64,000 bases of DNA from UBA9926 sp018645765 (lineage in GTDB: Bacteria > Pseudomonadota > Gammaproteobacteria > Pseudomonadales > Azotimanducaceae), in assembly GCA_949372755.1 (NCBI GenBank), contig CASIBO010000006.1:304781-368780 (forward strand), given 5' to 3'. Each line of letters begins with the position of its first letter. The stretch's first letter is position 1. The notes below the pieces were generated by a model. The model was not told the DNA's origin and made no database searches. It saw nothing but the letters and a program-made list of their open reading frames with translations. The translations under genes and the position numbers were made by a program. Below, piece by piece: positions 59,646 to 64,000 of the stretch.

Positions 59646-61745
59646 ATGAAAATCGTATTTATATTAGTTCTCACTCTTTTATCGCTCTCTTTACGGGGCC
59701 AAGATTTTGCTGGCACATCAGGCGACGATGTTTTGGTTGAAAGCTCTGATGACGATACGTTTTCAGTTGACAAAGGAACTGGTGTTTCAGACGGTGGCCT
59801 GCAAATTATTTCTTTTGCCCCAAAGGCTACTGATGAAGGGCGATTAAATTCCAGTGTTGGCGAGCGATTCAAATTTGAAATGTCAGCGGCCGACACAGCT
59901 TCAAACGGCTCGGGTCATAAGCGTGGTGTTGAGGGTGTCGATGCCGCAAGCACGACCCATGACGTGGTGGTGGTCGGCGCGGGAAGTGCGGGGCTGTTCG
60001 CCGCAAAGACTCTAAATGAGTATGGTTACGATGTATTAATTATAGAAGCCACGAACCGTATCGGAGGACGTGTAAAGAGCGAGTCCCTAGGGGATATTCG
60101 TGTAGAGTTGGGCGCTGAAGAGCACTATGGTGCCGATGGGGATAATCCCTTGTGGCAAGCGGTGCGCGATGCATACGGTGAGTCTATTTATGTGACGCCG
60201 TATTTGGGGCATAGCGCGTTTTCCATGGATGGCAGCCTTAGCACCTGTTGGAGAAAAAGTTCTGCGCGAAAACCCTGCTATGTTGACGACGATGTTGCCT
60301 TATTTGACGATTTTAACAACTGGTATTGGAAGCCCAATCAACATCTTGATGCAGGCTCGAGCTTGGCGGCGGATGTGGCTAAAAAATACGGTGTTGGCGC
60401 GTCACATCGTGCCTATCACCTCTATGATGTTAGCTTTGCAGGTGGCTCTTATGCGACTAATCTTGATCGATTGGGTGCTAGGAGCCTTGCTTTGCAGAGT
60501 AACGAATGGGATCTTTCCGATGATACGCAGGTCCTAGGGAATAAAAATCTCGGCTACTCCGACGTTCTTGAGACGCTTTGGTGGGATGATGTGGTTACTA
60601 ATAATGACTTGTTGCTGAGTCGTCCTGTCATGAGTATCGACACCAGTGGCGATGATGTTGTTATAACGGATTCGAGTGGTGCGGTTCATGCCGCACGGCA
60701 AGTGATCGTTACAGTCTCTATCGGTGTCTTGCAGTCTGAGATGATTAATTTTATACCTGATTTGCCTGAATCCACGGTTGTCGCCTATAAGAATATTGGT
60801 ATGGATATGGGTATGAAAGTTGCCATGCGGTTTAACACGGCCTGGTGGGAGACTGAAGATACGGGTCTAGCTTGGTTGGTAACTGAAGGGTTGGCGGGCG
60901 CATGTTGGGTTCCTAGTGACTATAAATTGGGGAGCAACTCGCATATTTTGATGTGTTATCCCATGGGGGATAATGGGGCGGAATTAAATGATATTTCGAA
61001 GGCTGCGGGTGGCGCGGCAAAAGGTTCTGCGGCAATTGTTGATGCGATCTTAGCCAATCTGGACGAGACCTTCCCGCAAGCCCTAGGTCTGGCATCAAAA
61101 AGTTACGTGGGCGGTATTGTTCAGAACTGGGGCGGTGAGCCTTATACCTTGGGCGTATATTCCTACCCCAAGATCGGAACTTACACTACTGCTATTAATA
61201 ACAAGCGACGAGACCTCCAAGCCCCTGTGGCGGACGCGCGAGTTTTCTTTGCTGGTGAGGCAACCCATATTACGCATCCAGCTACTGTGCCAGGCGCCCT
61301 TCATGAGGGCGAGCGTGCAGCTCGGGCGATTCATGCCGTTAACGGTCAGCCTAATAACCCACCAGCCCGTGTAGATGTGTCGAAAATTGATACTGATGGT
61401 GATGGGCGTCCTGACCAAGAAGATGCCTTTCCAAACGATCCTTCTGAGTCACAAGACGCTGATTTTGATGGTGTCGGGGATAACGCCGATCTATTCGATG
61501 ATGACCCGTTTGAAGCTTTTGATACTGACGGCGATGGAATAGGCAACAATGCAGACCCTGATGACGACAACGACGGCTTCACAGACGATGAGGAACTAGC
61601 CGATGGCACAGACCCTCTTAGCCGTTTCTCCTGCAAATCAGGCTGCTTCAGCTTTGATGTGGATGAAAACCTAGAAGCTACAACCACTCACCGATGGTCT
61701 GTTAGTAATACGTCATCATGTTCGGCTTTAGTGGTGAGTCACTAA
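59646..61745 (+). CDS. Secreted FAD-dependent amine oxidase with TSP3 repeats, frameshifted tail
   Basis: A secreted flavoprotein. A signal peptide (about 1-20, ending LRGQ) and an 80-residue spacer precede an amine-oxidase domain: FAD motif VVVGAGSAGLFAAKTLNEYG with EATNRIGGRV, and the C-terminal FAD contact FFAGEATHITHPATVPGALH. Then come thrombospondin type-3 calcium repeats (about 578-655; DTDGDGRPDQEDAFPNDP, DADFDGVGDNADLFDDDP) and the start of a dockerin-like domain (SFDVDENLEA). An extra A after that Ala codon shifts the frame, giving a foreign end of 22 residues. Flavin amine oxidases with a Sec signal are unusual, since FAD must be loaded outside or Tat used. Confidence 0.88.
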   Translation: MKIVFILVLTLLSLSLRGQDFAGTSGDDVLVESSDDDTFSVDKGTGVSDGGLQIISFAPKATDEGRLNSSVGERFKFEMSAADTASNGSGHKRGVEGVDAASTTHDVVVVGAGSAGLFAAKTLNEYGYDVLIIEATNRIGGRVKSESLGDIRVELGAEEHYGADGDNPLWQAVRDAYGESIYVTPYLGHSAFSMDGSLSTCWRKSSARKPCYVDDDVALFDDFNNWYWKPNQHLDAGSSLAADVAKKYGVGASHRAYHLYDVSFAGGSYATNLDRLGARSLALQSNEWDLSDDTQVLGNKNLGYSDVLETLWWDDVVTNNDLLLSRPVMSIDTSGDDVVITDSSGAVHAARQVIVTVSIGVLQSEMINFIPDLPESTVVAYKNIGMDMGMKVAMRFNTAWWETEDTGLAWLVTEGLAGACWVPSDYKLGSNSHILMCYPMGDNGAELNDISKAAGGAAKGSAAIVDAILANLDETFPQALGLASKSYVGGIVQNWGGEPYTLGVYSYPKIGTYTTAINNKRRDLQAPVADARVFFAGEATHITHPATVPGALHEGERAARAIHAVNGQPNNPPARVDVSKIDTDGDGRPDQEDAFPNDPSESQDADFDGVGDNADLFDDDPFEAFDTDGDGIGNNADPDDDNDGFTDDEELADGTDPLSRFSCKSGCFSFDVDENLEATTTHRWSVSNTSSCSALVVSH

Positions 61746-62008
61746 CCTCTGGAGCTGTGTCTGGTGATGCAAACAGAGATGCTTCAGAAGCCATAGCGGG
61801 CTATCTAACCGACGCTGACTCTCAACTTGATATCGATGGTGACGGCGAGTCTAAGCCGCTTACAGACGGTCTGTTGCTCATACGTTACTTGTTTGGATTC
61901 TCTGGTGATTCCTTGATCTCAGGTGCTATTGGTACTGGTGCTGAGCGGGATACAGCTGAGGACGTTGAGGCTTACATAGCAGAGAGGGTGCCTGAATCGC
62001 TGGAATGA
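61718..62008 (+). pseudogene. Displaced dockerin-like tail of the FAD amine oxidase
   Basis: The intact continuation of the preceding protein, reading FGFSGESLTSGAVSGDANRD, DIDGDGESKPLTDGLLLIRY and ending VEAYIAERVPESLE. Two single-base insertions, one near 61679 and one near 61713, separate it from the upstream frame. Its ATG at 61718 has no ribosome site. Comparison with the next gene shows the tail should be joined in one frame with the enzyme. Confidence 0.8.
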
Positions 62009-62125
62009 CTGCAAGGACGGTAGCACCTCTTCTTGGGTTGCGATTTTACCCAGAACCATGCCCCGACATTATTGTTTGCCGACAGACCATCTCGACAAAA
62101 TCGCGCAAAAAGTCACCCTTTAAAA

Positions 62126-62156
62126 CAACCGTTTAGCGCTGGCAGCTAAACGGTTG
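62126..62156. repeat. 12-bp perfect hairpin between secreted-enzyme genes
   Basis: CAACCGTTTAGC (62126-62137), loop GCTGGCA, GCTAAACGGTTG (62145-62156). It lies 118 bases after the amine oxidase tail and 58 bases before the next start. Only the minus strand has a short T-run after the stem. It could be a terminator, an RNA stabilising element or an operator. Confidence 0.6.
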
Positions 62157-62213
62157 CAAAGCGTGGGCCGCTCTAGCACTCTCGACGCTCGTTCACTTCG
62201 AGGAAATCCGAAC

Positions 62214-63848
62214 ATGGTCAAGTGCATATTGCCAGCAATGCTCCTAGTTATGCTATCTACTGGCTTTTCGGTTGAAGCAGCGGTAACCAACAACCCAAAT
62301 GGAGCTTGTGAAACGGCTTATTATATTGAAGCACCCAATGCCGTTGCCGCAGACGACACCCATCGTTATTACGAATACTACTGGCAAAATACTGAAAATC
62401 TCTGCATCAATATTTACGACGAGCCACCGCTGGGCGCCCTATGGAAGCAACGAGTCATAGACATCCTCAGTTTTGCTGAACAGCGACTAGGATTGATTGT
62501 GCCGGTAAATGCTTTCGTGGTAGACCAAGAAAATGCCTCAGCAGCCACACTAGCGGGCGTTGCTCGGACCGTTTGTGATCTCTTCTCTGTGCTTGATTAC
62601 GATGATGTGCAAACGTGTTACGACGGCTACGAAGGCTGGGGCATGCGCAGTGCCGCCGCTGGGGTCGGCGTGTCGAGCATCCCAAATGGCGGCGATTTGT
62701 TTTTTTTCGCCAACAATTGGAACGAGTTCGAGGCCCTTGATGTGCCAACAAAAGTACTATTCCATGAGTTTTTTCATATCCACCAAAACTCAATGAAATT
62801 CTATTTCGAAGATTCTCGACGATTCGGTATTCCAAAGCGTTGGCAGGACGATCCTGAGAACAGCCTTTATAGCAGAGCAGGCTTTGTGCCGGTTTTCCCA
62901 AATTGGATCGAGGAAGGTGGCGCTGAGTTTGCTGGCATCGTGCTCGCGGCAGCTTTCGATGACAATATTGTCGCCTCAGAATTGTTCATCGAGGCGCTGG
63001 ATGAAGCCCGTGCAGTTATCAGCACAGCCGCCGAAAATGACGATGTCGTTTCGCTCAAAGATTATGAATCCAATGGCGGCCTGTTTGAGTCTAGCGACAA
63101 CCCCAACAACGGCATCGCTCGAAATTTTGCTTATCAATATACAGGGGGGGCTATCGCCTTCGCCTATCTCTGGTCTCTGAACGACAACAACTTTGAAAAA
63201 ATTCTTGTCGACTACTACCAAGCCTACGCCGAGAGTGATGTTCAAAATCCCGGCTTCGGGTGGAAGGATTCGTTCGAAGCGACGTTCAATGTGACGCTGG
63301 CAGATTTTTACGTGGATTTTGATGCCTTTATGCGCCTCGATAGATCGACACAGATCGCGATCCTAAAAACCAATGCAGAAATCAAACAGGCCTTTCCAAT
63401 CAAACTCGCAGGTGATTTTGACGCCGATGGCGACGGATTAGCCAATTCTATTGATTTAGATGACGATGCCGATGGCGTAAGCGATGAGCAAGAAGCGCTC
63501 GACGGTACAAACCCCTTGAGCCGTTTCTCCTGCAAATCAGGCTGTTTCAGCTTTGACGTAGATGAAAACCTAGAAGCTCAACCACTCACCGACGGGCTAT
63601 TGGTTATCCGTCATCTGTTTGGTTTTAGCGGCGACTCCTTAACCTCTGGTGCAGTATCAAGCGATGCAAGCAGAGACTCCTCAGATACCATTGCGAGCTA
63701 CCTAACAGACGCTGATTCTCAGCTAGACATAGACGGAGATGGCGAGTCTAAGCCGCTTACAGACGGCCTATTGCTCATACGTTACCTGTTTGGGTTCTCG
63801 GGTGATTCGTTGATCTCAGGTGCTATTGGTACTGGTGCTGACGCGTGA
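62214..63848 (+). CDS. Secreted HEFFH zinc metallopeptidase-like protein with dockerin-like tail
   Basis: A secreted protein starting at 62214, where GAGGAAA lies nine bases upstream; the frame is open 20 codons earlier. A signal peptide (ILPAMLLVMLSTGFSVEAA) is followed by a zincin-like domain: the motif HEFFHIHQ with two His ligands and the catalytic Glu, then WIEEGGAEFAG, whose Glu could be the third ligand (gluzincin pattern). A TSP3-like segment (DFDADGDGLANSIDLDDDAD) and two dockerin-like repeats follow. After GTGADA a single extra base gives TGA at 63846; without it the frame continues as RDTADEVEAYIEERV to a stop at 63898. The peptidase family is not one I can name. Confidence 0.8.
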   Translation: MVKCILPAMLLVMLSTGFSVEAAVTNNPNGACETAYYIEAPNAVAADDTHRYYEYYWQNTENLCINIYDEPPLGALWKQRVIDILSFAEQRLGLIVPVNAFVVDQENASAATLAGVARTVCDLFSVLDYDDVQTCYDGYEGWGMRSAAAGVGVSSIPNGGDLFFFANNWNEFEALDVPTKVLFHEFFHIHQNSMKFYFEDSRRFGIPKRWQDDPENSLYSRAGFVPVFPNWIEEGGAEFAGIVLAAAFDDNIVASELFIEALDEARAVISTAAENDDVVSLKDYESNGGLFESSDNPNNGIARNFAYQYTGGAIAFAYLWSLNDNNFEKILVDYYQAYAESDVQNPGFGWKDSFEATFNVTLADFYVDFDAFMRLDRSTQIAILKTNAEIKQAFPIKLAGDFDADGDGLANSIDLDDDADGVSDEQEALDGTNPLSRFSCKSGCFSFDVDENLEAQPLTDGLLVIRHLFGFSGDSLTSGAVSSDASRDSSDTIASYLTDADSQLDIDGDGESKPLTDGLLLIRYLFGFSGDSLISGAIGTGADA

Positions 63849-63900
63849 TACGGCCGATGAAGTTGAGGCTTACATTGAAGAGCGTGTGCCTGTTCAGTAG
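63846..63900 (+). pseudogene. Displaced last 17 codons of the HEFFH protein
   Basis: Read one base later than the upstream frame, this stretch gives RDTADEVEAYIEERVPVQ and a TAG. It is homologous to the ending of the amine oxidase tail (RDTAEDVEAYIAERVPESLE), so the gene originally ended at 63900. Confidence 0.7.
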
Positions 63901-63968
63901 CCTTGCCCGCAGCTGCCTGAGCCAAGCAGGGGCTGCATAGCTAGCCCATATTCAATCCACCCGCCCCC

Positions 63969-63999
63969 ATTAGTAATACATACCAATACTAGGAGTCCC
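63969..63999 (+). repeat. Repeat A1 at the right edge
   Basis: These 31 bases are nearly identical to the start of repeat A2 (44933-44964), differing by one substitution and one base of length. The copy runs off the window, so whether a fuller gene A lies beyond is unknown. Confidence 0.7.
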
Positions 64000-64000
64000 A

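Noticed and set aside
61676..61760. Programmed frameshifting in the amine oxidase tail
   Set aside because: Two separate single-base insertions would each need a shift, and no slippery sequence is seen; decay or sequencing error is simpler.
1..64000. tRNA, rRNA or riboswitch genes
   Set aside because: None recognised on reading both strands; a covariance-model search would be needed to exclude small RNAs.

Overview
The window reads as chromosomal DNA from a heterotrophic gammaproteobacterium, probably marine or aquatic. The clues are a secreted-protein set with thrombospondin type-3 and dockerin-like EF-hand tails, a Csu-type pilus operon, a Zur/ZnuD zinc regulon, and many single-copy oxidoreductases (P450, Baeyer-Villiger monooxygenase, copper amine oxidase, SDRs, GSTs). 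The taxonomic call is inference from gene content; there is no rRNA or tRNA gene here to anchor it.

Layout. 1-20 kb is a loosely organised catabolic and detoxification region: a partial SDR, a P450, a zinc alcohol dehydrogenase, two GST-fold proteins, a probable selenoprotein with an in-frame UGA (4748-5863), an AttEFGH-like ABC exporter operon with a lipocalin-like lipoprotein, an M28-like Tat protein, a GFA protein, alpha/beta hydrolases, a saccharopine-dehydrogenase-like reductase, a DUF1330 protein and a methyltransferase. 20-26 kb holds peptidases (secreted subtilase, M24 aminopeptidase) and a beta-lactamase-fold hydrolase. 26-30 kb is a two-gene operon, copper amine oxidase plus HAPMO-like Baeyer-Villiger monooxygenase. 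30-34 kb carries a MATE pump, PsiE and small secreted proteins. 34.8-39.7 kb is a zinc-limitation island: Zur box, zur, a MerC-domain protein and a CobW GTPase, convergent with a His-rich ZnuD-like TonB receptor that has its own Zur-like box. 40-47 kb has an aldehyde dehydrogenase, a cupin protein, a NylB-like serine hydrolase, an SDR and a secreted unknown, interspersed with decayed repeats. 48.4-59.4 kb is a surface-attachment block: a Csu-type chaperone/usher pilus operon, a stand-alone pilin paralogue, a Wza-like lipoprotein with a SPOR domain, a Wzc-like tyrosine kinase, and a TetR regulator. 59.6-64 kb holds two secreted enzymes (FAD amine oxidase and a HEFFH zinc peptidase) that share TSP3 and dockerin-like C-termini, both with frame breaks in that tail.

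Most notable signals. (1) A Prx/thioredoxin-fold protein in which UGA sits exactly at the first position of a CxxC-like site, followed at 16 nt by a perfect 6-bp hairpin, as expected of a bacterial SECIS. (2) Two separate arrays of four tandem 17-bp repeats with an AAATTT core, one just upstream of the pilin promoter and one between wza and tetR; they suggest shared control of pili and polysaccharide. (3) Two families of decayed small coding elements scattered over 38 kb, one always on the plus and one always on the minus strand. (4) A family of dockerin-like tails of which every copy here is interrupted.
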